Under the pieces are notes generated by a model. That model made no database searches. It saw nothing but the letters and a program-made list of their open reading frames with translations, and was not told the DNA's origin. A stretch of 64,000 nucleotides of DNA. Origin: UBA4465 sp002292365 (GTDB lineage Bacteria > Bacteroidota > Bacteroidia > Cytophagales > Cyclobacteriaceae). The stretch is from NCBI GenBank assembly GCA_943788615.1, contig CALSQY010000001.1, forward strand, positions 1,491,576-1,555,575, read 5' to 3'. The stretch's first letter is position 1. The number at the start of each line of letters is the position of its first letter. A program made the translations under genes and the position numbers. Of the stretch, positions 35,146-46,100 are shown one piece after another.

Positions 35146-38100
35146 ATGGATCAAAACAATAATTTAAAATCTAATGGATCTTCATTACTGCATCGATACA
35201 ACAAACATTTTGATGAAGATTACATACGTATAGATGAAAGATCATTAGCGGATTTGTTGGTTTTTATCTTAGATTTTGCTTCGCATATTCAATATGTAAA
35301 TAATGACAACGAGGTTGAAGGTGATTGGGTTGAATTTTTTGATCAAAATCTAGCATTTCAGATAGCACGAATTTCAGTTTTTGATACAGAAAACCTGTAT
35401 CTCAAATTTAAAGAAGATGAGATTGAACTAAAAAAAGCAAAAACTAAAGAAGATCAGCAAAAGTATTTTGTTGCACAGATAAATATGACATTAGACCTTC
35501 TCAAGGTAATTAATGATTGGTTTGTGAAGTCCAAAATGGATGTACTAAATCTCAGTGAAAATAGTCTGTTTAAACAATTAAGTAATTCTATAAGAACAAG
35601 TTTATGTTATCAATTGAACGATTTCATAAAATTGACCAACGAAGTTCATGTATACCTGAAATTTGAAGAAGAGGTATTATTGGACTTTGGATTTTTCGAT
35701 CAGATCTGGATTAAAAATAGTACCGGTGAATTTGAAGCTACTTCGGTTCAATCAGAGGAGACTGATTTGAATAAAATGATCAAAGAACTTTCAGTAATTT
35801 TTAGTTCATTTTTGGGATTTATCAATTATATGAGGTCTATAGCTCCAAAATTATTACAAGATGTGCTGACCAATTATCCGTATCATCCTCCTCACGTTTC
35901 TGTTTTGATTGCTTTTTTGAAAAGTTATGAGCACACTCAAAAAGACATCAATAATATTCTCAAAAAGCAACTAAATTATTTTTACCTAGATCATCTTGGA
36001 CAAGAATCTAGGAAGGCCACTCCCGATCACGTATTTGTAACTTTTGAAGCTTCAGATCATATTCTTAAATATGATTTTCCGAAAGGAACTTTGCTGTACG
36101 CTGGAATTGATGAAGAAGGTTACGAATATAAGTATGAAACAAATCATGCTATAGAGTTAAATTCTGCCCAAGTATCAGATTTAAAATTGATCCATGTTGC
36201 ACAAAATGGTGTCATCGGCTTAGGCAATACTTTTAAATCGGTATCAAATATCTTTCAAAAAGAGATAATGTTGAATGATGAAGGAAAAATTATTGATAAA
36301 TCAAAAAATCCCGGCGCTTTTGATTCTTTTGGAAAAGATCAATCTGATGTTAATTTAAAGGATAGAGATATGGAGCAAGCCAGGATTGGCTTTGCGCTAT
36401 CTTCACCCGTATTGATTCTCAAAGAAGGCTTGCGGCTGGTTACTTTAAATTATAAATTCAGCCTTAAATCTCTTTCAGCTTTGATTTCCTTTATTGAGGA
36501 AATTTCACTTGAGGAGGGGCTTTCTGCTGATGCAGGTTTTAAGAAAATAATATCAAATATATTTGACATTAGAGTGACTACATTAGAAGGTTGGTTTGAT
36601 GTAACGTCTTATGAAATTGTGCCTCCGAAAAGTTGGGTTTCGGGGGAAATACAGTTTCAAATAGCTTTTGATCGAGGAGATCCGGAGATATTAGGATATG
36701 ACGCAGAAGTACATGGTGAAGGATATTCAACTGAATGGCCAGTATTTGAATTTAAGTTATCTTCGGAAAGAGCTATGTATGCATATTCTTTTATCAAAGA
36801 ATTAGTAATTGAGACTTGTGAGATCAGAGTTGATGTAGAACAAATGAAAAACTTATCCGTATTTAATGATCTTGGAATATTAGATACAACTGTTCCATTT
36901 TTCCCATTCGGTTCTAATCCCGAAGTGGGATCTTACTTTTTGATTGGAAATGAAGAAGTTTTTCAAAAAAATATTACTGATTTATTTATTGACATCAAGT
37001 GGCATAATTTACCTAAAAATGTGGGTGGATTTAAAAGCTATTACGAGGCCTATAATAACGAGATTAATAATGAATCATTTAAGGTAGGCATTTCATGTTT
37101 AAGCGACTTTGAGTTTCGTCCCTCGGAGCTTGACATTGTTCAAAATTTTGATTTATTCAAGAGTTTGGGTGATGAAGATAGATTGGACAATCAATCAAGT
37201 CTCGATAATGTCAATATTGATAAATTGAAAATGAAACCCATTTACGATAATATTGATATCGAAAATTTTGACAACCGTTCAAAAACTGGGTTTTTCAAAA
37301 TAGAATTATTGGGCCCTGAGGATGGTTTTGGTTTTGGTATTTACCCTGAATTGTACACCAATGCTCTCATGGAAAATGTGCCACAAACCAAACCTGGAAT
37401 CCTCCCTGCTAAGGAAAAACCAAAGGTATCTATACCAAAAGAACCTTTCTCTCCCGAAATACGGGAGCTGACCTTAAAATATTCTGCTCGGACTTTGATT
37501 ACATTAGACCAAAATAAATTGAGCAACAACATAAAAACGAGTAAAGATCAAATTTATCATCTTCATCCCTTTGGTAATTTTCTTGTTTTTGATGAGGGGC
37601 TTCCTTCTCAGAATCACTGGTTTCCTCAATTTAATGAAGAAGGTTATTTAATGATTGGTTTAGATGACCTGCACGTACCTGTAGAGCTTTCTTTATATTT
37701 TGAACTAGAAGATAATATACAAAATGAAATAGATCAAATAGAGATTCCTTCCATTAAATGGTCCTATCTAATTGATAATGAATGGATTTATTTTAGCAAA
37801 AATGAGATCATTAAAGATGGTACCCATAACTTCACGACTTCTGGAATTGTTCAGCTTAGGATTCCCACTTCAATAAATAAATTCCATGATATCCTGCCTA
37901 AAGATAAATATTGGATCAGCGCTTCGACGCCCAATAATTCAAAGCTATTATCAAAAATAAAATTGATTAAGAATAACGGTGTAATGGCGACTTGGACTTC
38001 TCATAAGGCTGACGCACATTGGGAACAGAATATTGCTGCTGGAACTATTGATAGACTGATTGAGGGTATAGATGAAGTCAGTAATGTAAGTCAGCCGTAT

Positions 38101-38946
38101 CCTTCTTTTGGTGGGAGGAATAAGGAATTAATTTCTGATTTATATACAAGGGTCTCAGAGAGAATTCAGCATAAAAATAGAGGGATTACCCCTGAATTCA
38201 TAGAAAAAATTATTTTAGAAGCATTTCCAAATTTATTCCAGGTTAAATGCATCAATCATTTTAGTCATCCAAATAGTGTTCCGACTGGACTGATTAAAAT
38301 AATCGTGATTCCTAAATTTCCTTATAATGAAAATTTTTATTTGCCTAAACTTGATTACTATGAGCTTAAAGAGATTAAAGCCTATGTTGAAAAGATAATA
38401 TCTCCTTTCGCTAAAGTTGAAGTAGTGAATACTACTTTTGAAAAGGTTAAGATAACAGGCCAGATTAAAGTAAGCAATAAGAGCGGGTCAGGGGAGTTTA
38501 TGAAAAAACTTCAAAGAGATCTTCAGAATTTTATTTGTCCCTGGTTTTCGAGTCGTCAGAAGGAAATGAACTTAGGCGGTTCAATAGAAAGAGATGACAT
38601 CATGACTTTTATCGAGTCGTTGGATTACATCACCTACATAACAAAGTTTTCGGTTGTATTGATTCATTATGAGAAGGGAAAATTCAACATCTCTGATTCA
38701 GCAATGAATAATGGGACTAATAACTTATTGAAATCAACTTCACCTTGGAGTGTTTTAATACCTAGTGATGAACATGATATAGAAATTATTGATCAGAAAA
38801 AAGGGGCTTTACCCGAGGAAACTAAAATAAATACAATGAAAATAGGAAGTGATTTCATAATTTCAAGTGTTGAGGAAGATGATTTGATATTTCCCTTTTA
38901 TGATCATGAAAAGGACACTTATTATGCTATTGAATTGGATGTTTAA
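35146..38946 (+). CDS. Large baseplate protein, gp47/J-like (Pvc11-type)
   Basis: A 1266-residue protein, long but usual for Bacteroidota CIS. The start SSLLHRYNKHFDEDYIRIDERSL is typical of CIS baseplate components. The C-terminal region (about 985-1045) has the pattern PYPSFGGRNKELISDLYTR, then HKNRGITPEFIEKIILEAF and FQVKCINH, which is the hallmark of baseplate J-type proteins. It forms wedges around the spike hub with the partner encoded at 39729. Internal beta-rich segments (around 320-420 and 790-880) may be decorations. Which of the two is Pvc11 and which Pvc12 is judged by these motifs only. Confidence 0.88.
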   Translation: MDQNNNLKSNGSSLLHRYNKHFDEDYIRIDERSLADLLVFILDFASHIQYVNNDNEVEGDWVEFFDQNLAFQIARISVFDTENLYLKFKEDEIELKKAKTKEDQQKYFVAQINMTLDLLKVINDWFVKSKMDVLNLSENSLFKQLSNSIRTSLCYQLNDFIKLTNEVHVYLKFEEEVLLDFGFFDQIWIKNSTGEFEATSVQSEETDLNKMIKELSVIFSSFLGFINYMRSIAPKLLQDVLTNYPYHPPHVSVLIAFLKSYEHTQKDINNILKKQLNYFYLDHLGQESRKATPDHVFVTFEASDHILKYDFPKGTLLYAGIDEEGYEYKYETNHAIELNSAQVSDLKLIHVAQNGVIGLGNTFKSVSNIFQKEIMLNDEGKIIDKSKNPGAFDSFGKDQSDVNLKDRDMEQARIGFALSSPVLILKEGLRLVTLNYKFSLKSLSALISFIEEISLEEGLSADAGFKKIISNIFDIRVTTLEGWFDVTSYEIVPPKSWVSGEIQFQIAFDRGDPEILGYDAEVHGEGYSTEWPVFEFKLSSERAMYAYSFIKELVIETCEIRVDVEQMKNLSVFNDLGILDTTVPFFPFGSNPEVGSYFLIGNEEVFQKNITDLFIDIKWHNLPKNVGGFKSYYEAYNNEINNESFKVGISCLSDFEFRPSELDIVQNFDLFKSLGDEDRLDNQSSLDNVNIDKLKMKPIYDNIDIENFDNRSKTGFFKIELLGPEDGFGFGIYPELYTNALMENVPQTKPGILPAKEKPKVSIPKEPFSPEIRELTLKYSARTLITLDQNKLSNNIKTSKDQIYHLHPFGNFLVFDEGLPSQNHWFPQFNEEGYLMIGLDDLHVPVELSLYFELEDNIQNEIDQIEIPSIKWSYLIDNEWIYFSKNEIIKDGTHNFTTSGIVQLRIPTSINKFHDILPKDKYWISASTPNNSKLLSKIKLIKNNGVMATWTSHKADAHWEQNIAAGTIDRLIEGIDEVSNVSQPYPSFGGRNKELISDLYTRVSERIQHKNRGITPEFIEKIILEAFPNLFQVKCINHFSHPNSVPTGLIKIIVIPKFPYNENFYLPKLDYYELKEIKAYVEKIISPFAKVEVVNTTFEKVKITGQIKVSNKSGSGEFMKKLQRDLQNFICPWFSSRQKEMNLGGSIERDDIMTFIESLDYITYITKFSVVLIHYEKGKFNISDSAMNNGTNNLLKSTSPWSVLIPSDEHDIEIIDQKKGALPEETKINTMKIGSDFIISSVEEDDLIFPFYDHEKDTYYAIELDV

Positions 38947-38962
38947 AATTTAATTTTTTATT

Positions 38963-39709
38963 ATGGAAATTTTCAATCGATCAACATTAAAGAGATTTTT
39001 TCAAAGAGGACAAATACCTACTGAGGTTCATTTTACCAATTTAATAGATTCCACTATTAATAAAATTGATGATGGATTTGCTAAAAATGTTGAAGACGGG
39101 CTTAAATTATCTCCTATTGGTGACTCTCAAAAATTGATAAGTTTTTTTGAAGACATAAAAGAAACACATCCGGCCTGGAGTATTTCAGTTAATCCTAATG
39201 AAAGATCTAAAGGATTAAGTATTTCCGAAAGTAACCGTGGGAGTCGCCTTTTTTTACAGAAAGGAGGAAATGTAGGTTTGGGTACCACATCACCTTCATT
39301 TCCGCTTGAGGTGGATGGTGCGGTTGGAATGAAAACTAGAGTCGGAACTTATCCCCGTAAGGCAGTGATTAATGCCGATGGAGAATGGCATATTATGATT
39401 GAAAATTTAACAGGCTGTAACATGTTTGAAGTTGTAGCAAAAGTGGAAGGAGTTAAGCAACGGGGAAAATATGCTTTTGCGCATGCCATTGCAGTCGGTA
39501 CACATGACAGTAGAAATAATAAAATTAATATTACTCAAGCTAAATATGGATGGTTCTGGCATAGATTAAAATTGCGCTGGAAACAAACTAGAGATGGGCA
39601 GTATCAACTTGAGATTAAATCTGCTCAACATTATGGGAATGATGAAAATAACCAGGTGGTACAAATAAAATATCACATTACCTCTTTGTGGGATGATAGA
39701 TTGGGATAA
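38963..39709 (+). CDS. Tail-fibre-like/adhesin-like protein of the CIS
   Basis: A 248-residue protein with three parts: a helical N-terminus (1-60, STLKRFFQRGQIPTEVHFTN, likely attachment), a short linker with the fibre repeat motif GNVGLGTTSPSFPLEVDG (about 108-125), and a compact C-terminal beta domain (about 135-248, rich in W and H). GxGTTxPxxxLxVxG is the usual fibre/chaperone-associated signature in Bacteroidota, so the C-terminus is a candidate host- or surface-binding domain. Located between the two baseplate genes, matching a Pvc13-like role. Confidence 0.78.
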   Translation: MEIFNRSTLKRFFQRGQIPTEVHFTNLIDSTINKIDDGFAKNVEDGLKLSPIGDSQKLISFFEDIKETHPAWSISVNPNERSKGLSISESNRGSRLFLQKGGNVGLGTTSPSFPLEVDGAVGMKTRVGTYPRKAVINADGEWHIMIENLTGCNMFEVVAKVEGVKQRGKYAFAHAIAVGTHDSRNNKINITQAKYGWFWHRLKLRWKQTRDGQYQLEIKSAQHYGNDENNQVVQIKYHITSLWDDRLG

Positions 39710-39728
39710 CTAAAGCTATAGAAATAGG

Positions 39729-42700
39729 ATGTCACAAGAGGATAAAAAAATAATTCAGAATAAAGAAATACCGAAAGGTATGGATTATGACTTTTTGCGC
39801 AAAGAAGCCATCGGTCATACCCAAAAAGTTTCTGGAGATATTTGGACAGATTATAATGCCCATGATCCTGGAGTAACTATTTTAGAACAGTTTACTTTTG
39901 CGTTAACTGACATTTCATATCGGACTAATCTTGATATTGAGACTATATTATTTCATGAAGGGGATAAGGAGAGCACACTTAAAAAACATGCCATAATTTC
40001 ACCAGAGATAGCTTTTTCTCCAGGAGCAGTTACAATTAATGACTATCGCATATTGATATTGGATCATTTTTCGAGTGTGCTTTCAAATTGTTGGATTTCA
40101 ACGGTAGATGACCATTTGAGCGGTATCAAAGGGCTTTTTAATATTGAAATTCTAGTAAAAAGTCATATCCAATCCAAAGATTATGATCAAATTAAACTCG
40201 AGGTTAAAAAAATATTTCATGCTCACAGGAATTTGTGCGAAGATTTAGCTAGAATAAATATTTTAACTCCTGAGAAGTTATCCGTATCCTTTGAAATAGA
40301 GATTGACCAGCGCGCGGATACTGAGGATATTTTATCTAAAATATTATTTGTCACTGAAAGATATTTTAATCCTCTAGTCCCTTTCTTTACGCTAGAACAG
40401 CTGACTTCTGAGGGTAAATCAACAGAGGAAATTTATGGTATTCCATCATTTGAAAATGGATTCATAAAAGAGAAATTTCTTACAGAAAAGGCGGATGAAT
40501 TTTATATTTCAAAATTAACAGATCACATTTTAGAGATCGAGGGAGTAAGAGAAGTGCTGACGCTACGATTGGGGATTGGGGGAATACCCATTTTGGGAGA
40601 TGTCATAGAAGTACCTAATGGAAAATTTTTGACATTGGGGATCATCGGTCAAGGAGGGCAAGCGAACCTTTTTAAAGATTTAGATCTAAGTATCTTAAAA
40701 GGGGGTACAAAAGAAAATTTTAATAAAGAAGCAATTCTTTATGCAACGGAATTGTTAAATTCAGAAACTGAGCCTAGTTACAAAATATTAAAAAAGGTAA
40801 AAGAGAAATCAATTAAAGCCAAAACGAAACAATTAAATACTTATTTACCTATTCAAAAATCTTTTCCCGAGTTGTATGGAGTAGGGGCTTATATTCCGAG
40901 TCCAGAAGAAAACCCTTTGCGACAAGCTCAATCCGCTCAACTCCGTGGTTATTTGGCTTTCTTTGATCAAATCATGGCCAATCATTTGTCTCAATTATCT
41001 TCAATATCTAGATTACTCAATGTCACTGATTTAGATGAAATAGCGCAGTCTACCTATTTTGGGCAAAAGATGCAAGATGAGCTAAATGACTCAAAAGAAC
41101 TGTATGTTAAAAAGCTTATCAGTGCGGCTAAATTTGAGCAACTCATTAAAGGGTTAAATGATCGAAAAGATGAGTTAAGCGACAAAGAAGCACTCAAGCT
41201 CAAGGAATTAAGATCGGATTTGAAAGATAAATTTAATGAAGTAGAGCGAATCGTTATGGCCGATTGGAAGCTTTACGAAAATGATCTCAAAAACATAGAT
41301 AGGCTAAAAAATAAATATGTTCATCCTAAGATTCATGACCTTCTCAATCAGATATCTGATTTCAATAAGTTTTCAAAAAGAGCCTCAAAGGTTGAAAAAA
41401 ATAGTTTAGATGAATTAAAAATTAGATTGCTTGAGAGAATGAGTGCTGAATTACTTGATCAGGACTTGTATGTGAACATGACTGTGAGCGATTTATCTAG
41501 AATTATTTTTATGCATGATAATGTTTTTGATCGTAAAGACAGATTGATTAATCATGTTTTGGCGCGATTTGGAGAAGATTTCAGGCATAGCTTTCAGGTC
41601 TTCTTTGATGATTCTGCTTTGAAAGGTAGATCACAAAGTGAAATTGAGGAAGATTATCTCAGGATCAAATCTTCCTTTTTAAATGAAGTGATTCATGCTA
41701 ATAAATATTTAGCAAAAGGCGTGAATATTTTAAGTAAACAAGTAACTCATATCCAATCGCCATTCAAAAGGAAGGTTTCTTATCTGATGGGATTTGAGCA
41801 ACATAGTAGCCCATTCATTATTAAAGATGATTTAAATAGTAATCTGAGTCCCAAAATATTAGCAAGTACTTCTATTAATGAGATAACAAATACAAAAACA
41901 CAAAAAAAGTCCCTAGTATTAAAGACAGGTGTTTCATCAGAAAAGGTTACCTTTTTAGTTAACTCCTCCAAGTATCTTAAATATTTATTCCAATATGGAT
42001 CAAATCCCAAAAATTATAGTATCGAGCAGGAAGATGACCAGTATATTATATATTTTAATCCTCCAACAGGAGAAACTTCAACACAATTAATAGCGCTAGA
42101 TTCCGAATCAGAGGCCAAGCAAAAACGTCTTCAAGTTCTTCAATATTTTGCAGAGAGAAATCAGTCATGTCAAAATTTCCATGTGGTAGAACATATCCTT
42201 TTACGCCCGGTGGACCAAGCTCAAACTAATTATATATTAGTTGATGAAAATAAAGAGAAGGAACTTTTTCAAAGTACTATAGTTAGAGATGAAACTTTTC
42301 AAATGAGTGCAGCAAAGGACGCGATTATATTGGCAAGCTATGCCAATAATTATACTGTGTTAAGTTCCTCGACAGGAGATTATATAGTAATGTTAAAGAA
42401 TGCCATAGGTACGTTTTTGGCTAAATCAATAGAAGTATTTAAAACTGAAGATTTAGCTAAGAAGTTCATTTTGTCTTCGATAGACTCTTTCCAAGTGATA
42501 AAAAGCGAAAAGCAATTTTCAAATCACATCAAACTAGACAACACTAAAGAATTTTTATTTCAAGTTCTAAATGAGAAAAATAATATTTTATTTTCAGGCT
42601 TAGAACCTGAAAGTATTTCTGATTATACTGAAAAATCTAATTACCTGCTATCAAACGCAAAAGAGCTTGATCAATATGAAGTGATTGAGGAATCACCCGA

Positions 42701-43166
42701 TGTATTTGTTATTTATTTAACAAATGACTCAGGAACCAAAATAGCAAGAATTGAAAAGAAATTGATCTCTAAATTACATTCAGAAAATTACATCAATGAG
42801 TTAGTCGCTTATTTCGAAAAAATATCTGAAAAAGGGAGTAAATATTTAAACTTGAGGTACCATAGATTAGGGAGTAGGACAGCAGATGATTTTAATTTTA
42901 AATTAAGCATAGTTCATCCCAATTGGACCGATAAATTTAATAGAAAAAGTTATCTTAAATTATTTCGTAAAATCATATTTGATTGTTTGCCCGCCCATTT
43001 GTCTGTGAGTTTAGTTGGACTTGATTTTGATCAAATGAGTGTATTTGAAAAGTTATATTTTGATTATCTGGATCAATTAAAGAAAGATCCTATTGAAAGC
43101 AGACTGGAAAGACTTAGTGCTTCTAATAAAATTTTTGACTTACTGATACCAAATGAGCATCAATAA
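39729..43166 (+). CDS. Large baseplate protein (Pvc12/gp7-type)
   Basis: A 1145-residue baseplate component. The strong N-terminal motif WTDYNAHDPGVTILEQFTFA (39-58) followed by ALTDISYRTN is common to CIS baseplate proteins of this class. The central part (about 430-660) has long charged coiled coils (KLISAAKFEQLIKGLNDR, then LKDKFNEVERI), which might clamp tube or sheath. The C-terminus ends with a segment like HLSVSLVGLDFDQM. The stop overlaps the STAND gene start by 14 bases, so the two are translationally coupled. Confidence 0.88.
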   Translation: MSQEDKKIIQNKEIPKGMDYDFLRKEAIGHTQKVSGDIWTDYNAHDPGVTILEQFTFALTDISYRTNLDIETILFHEGDKESTLKKHAIISPEIAFSPGAVTINDYRILILDHFSSVLSNCWISTVDDHLSGIKGLFNIEILVKSHIQSKDYDQIKLEVKKIFHAHRNLCEDLARINILTPEKLSVSFEIEIDQRADTEDILSKILFVTERYFNPLVPFFTLEQLTSEGKSTEEIYGIPSFENGFIKEKFLTEKADEFYISKLTDHILEIEGVREVLTLRLGIGGIPILGDVIEVPNGKFLTLGIIGQGGQANLFKDLDLSILKGGTKENFNKEAILYATELLNSETEPSYKILKKVKEKSIKAKTKQLNTYLPIQKSFPELYGVGAYIPSPEENPLRQAQSAQLRGYLAFFDQIMANHLSQLSSISRLLNVTDLDEIAQSTYFGQKMQDELNDSKELYVKKLISAAKFEQLIKGLNDRKDELSDKEALKLKELRSDLKDKFNEVERIVMADWKLYENDLKNIDRLKNKYVHPKIHDLLNQISDFNKFSKRASKVEKNSLDELKIRLLERMSAELLDQDLYVNMTVSDLSRIIFMHDNVFDRKDRLINHVLARFGEDFRHSFQVFFDDSALKGRSQSEIEEDYLRIKSSFLNEVIHANKYLAKGVNILSKQVTHIQSPFKRKVSYLMGFEQHSSPFIIKDDLNSNLSPKILASTSINEITNTKTQKKSLVLKTGVSSEKVTFLVNSSKYLKYLFQYGSNPKNYSIEQEDDQYIIYFNPPTGETSTQLIALDSESEAKQKRLQVLQYFAERNQSCQNFHVVEHILLRPVDQAQTNYILVDENKEKELFQSTIVRDETFQMSAAKDAIILASYANNYTVLSSSTGDYIVMLKNAIGTFLAKSIEVFKTEDLAKKFILSSIDSFQVIKSEKQFSNHIKLDNTKEFLFQVLNEKNNILFSGLEPESISDYTEKSNYLLSNAKELDQYEVIEESPDVFVIYLTNDSGTKIARIEKKLISKLHSENYINELVAYFEKISEKGSKYLNLRYHRLGSRTADDFNFKLSIVHPNWTDKFNRKSYLKLFRKIIFDCLPAHLSVSLVGLDFDQMSVFEKLYFDYLDQLKKDPIESRLERLSASNKIFDLLIPNEHQ

Positions 43167-46100
43167 TCCAATTGACAAAAATAATCCCTTTAAAGGTTTA
43201 GCAAGTTTTGAAACTGAAGATGCTGTATTTTATCAAGGAAATGAAAATATTAAATTATTGCTCTTAAGGCAATTAGCCGATTCCAATTTTGTTGCACTTT
43301 TAGGAGACCCAGGTTCAGGAAAAACTTCATTTTTGAACGCGAAAATAATACCCACTTTACAAGATGGGTTCATTATTAATGGGATTAAAGATTGGAAAAT
43401 TGCTTATTTATATCCGGGAATAAATCCGATACGATCTTTAGCAAGGGCACTGGCTCAAGTAAATTTTATAAGAAGCGCTCCAAATGAGAAGATTGATCCA
43501 GGTTTGATTGAAAAATTTGAAAAAATATTAAAAAATAACAAATATGGGATTATTGAAATATTCGAAGAACACAAATTAATCTCCAACTGTAATATTTTAT
43601 TAAATATCGATCGATTAGATGATTTATTTCATTTGAAGAAGAGAGGGGAAGATTCTTTGGAGCTTGATATTTTTCTCACACGGATTGAAGAAATAATAAA
43701 TCAAACGGCTTATCCAATAAGTATTATTGTCTCTATGAGATCAAAAAGAACGTATGATCTGGCTAGTTATTTTCCTGATCGATCTATGTTTATTGAGACC
43801 ATCAATAAAAATCAAATTAATTTGCCCATATTTTCTTTTGCTGATTTAATGAGTACGCTTGATTTTTTTGAATCCAAGGGGTATGTCACATTTGATAAAG
43901 ATGTTAAAGATCATATATCCACTTATTATCGTGCTCATCCAATTTCTTTAGGTGAATTTCAACATACAATGAGACTCAGTGTTGAGAGGTGTATGAAGAA
44001 CGGTAGAAGTAACATTTCATTGGAAGACATAGAAGCTGTTTCAGGCTTTAAAAATTCAATCAGCAATCAATTGGAAGATATTTTTGCAACTTTCTCTAAG
44101 GAGAATCAGGACAATTGTCGGTTGGTGTTTCAACTTTTGGCAAGTGAATCTGACCGTGGATTTGAGTTGTCTATGTCAATATTGGAAATTTCAGATTTCA
44201 CAAACATTGAGACAGATGTCATAATACAAATTATTGAATGGTTTGTGGTTGACACATGTGGTGCGATAAAAATAGATCCCATTATTGGTGCAGATCAAAG
44301 GTTAGATAATTTAGATTATTTATTAGATGACTCGAAAATCATAATTACGCCGTATTCGAGGATATCACTTGATGATGAAATACTCATAAAAAAATGGCCG
44401 AGATTAGAGAAATGGGTTCATGATGAAATGGAAAACTCAGATATTTATCAGGGTATTTTTATGGATGTATCGAAAGGTGAAGTTTTATATGAAGGAGAAA
44501 AGCTTAGGAGTGTATTGCATTGGTACACAGAAGTAAATCCTTCCAAAGGGTGGGCGAAGCGTTATGGAATTAATTATAGTTTGGTTAAAAATTTCATTGA
44601 TAAAAGTGAGGAACAGTTTAATACAGCCCAACGAATCCTTGACGAAGAAGATAACTCAAGGCGTCGAAAGGCTAAAAGAAATGCATTGATAGGTATAGTT
44701 TTCTTTCTAATTACTATTGGTTTAATATTAGTCAGCATGTTTTTTACGGGTGTTGCAGTTGATCAAAAGATGGAAGCAGATAAGAGTAAACGAGAAGCTA
44801 ATAGAGAAAAAGTAGCTGCAGAACAAGCGATGAATATAGCCAAAGAACAAACCGAGAGAGCTGAGATTGCGAGTTATGCCGCCAAAAGGGACAGTATTCG
44901 ATCGATTGAAAAAAATAAAGAAGCCAATATTGCTAAGAGTCAAGCTGTCAATGCCTTAAAGCAAGCTGAATATGCACGAAAGGATGCTCAATTGTTAATG
45001 GAAAGGCAGAATGAATTAAAAATAAAACTCACTGAATCTGAAAAAGACATAGAGAATAAAAAGATTGAGTTTCAGTATTATGCCACTTTAGGTCAGATCA
45101 ACAAAATATGTAGTGAGGTATTGGAACTAGCGGCTACACCCATCTCGGATAATCTCAAAATTGGAGCTAATTTGATTGCATTGGGATACAAACGACTGAA
45201 CTCATTGGACAACCCTCTTTACAATAATTTGATCCAAAATTTCCCAAATTCATCTATAAAAATGAAATCAGAGTTTCATGTAAGCGAAAAAAATCTTATC
45301 CAAGCTATGGGAAATGTATTTCAAAAATTAGATATAGGGCTAAATAAAGAATTGTCAAAAATTCAGTTTGGAACTGTCATTGACGTAAATAGGACAAAAA
45401 GTAAATTGGCTGTTGGTACTGATCAAAGTGATATTTATGAAATGAACTTACCTTCTGAAAACAAATTCTATGATACAGATTTTTTGATTTCAGGTAGATA
45501 TGTTCGGATGAGGGAGATTACCTCAGGCATTAGATCCATGAAATATATAGAGGAAGATAACTTGATCTATGGAACAGTAGATGGTAAGGTTTATCAAAAT
45601 TCCGAACAAAGATTTGCTGATGACAACGGAGTAAAAGGTTCGATCAATGGTGTTTTTAATTTGACTGATCGGGATGTTTTAATCTCGAATAGTTTGGGTT
45701 ATTTGATATATATTAAAGAGAATGCATCCTCGGGATTTTATGCTCAATTACCACATGTCGATATTAAGCATAATATTAATGTGATTGATTTTTCTCATAA
45801 ATCAAGTATAATAGCCACCAATGGAAGATTATCAGAAATCGAATTTTGGGGTTGCCCTCCCGGCGGAGACATTAATTTTAAAGAAAAGATAAGAATAGAG
45901 GGAATGAGATCCAAAGTGACCAGTTTGAAGTTTATAGATGATAAAAATTGGATAATCATAGGGACACAAAGAGGCACACTTTTTATTTACTCTTTTCTAG
46001 AAGATAAGGTCATTTTTGAAAATAAGAGCGCACATTTATCAGCATTAACTGTGCTTGCTTTTGATCCCTTATCTCGATTTATCGTTTCAGGAGGTAGAGA

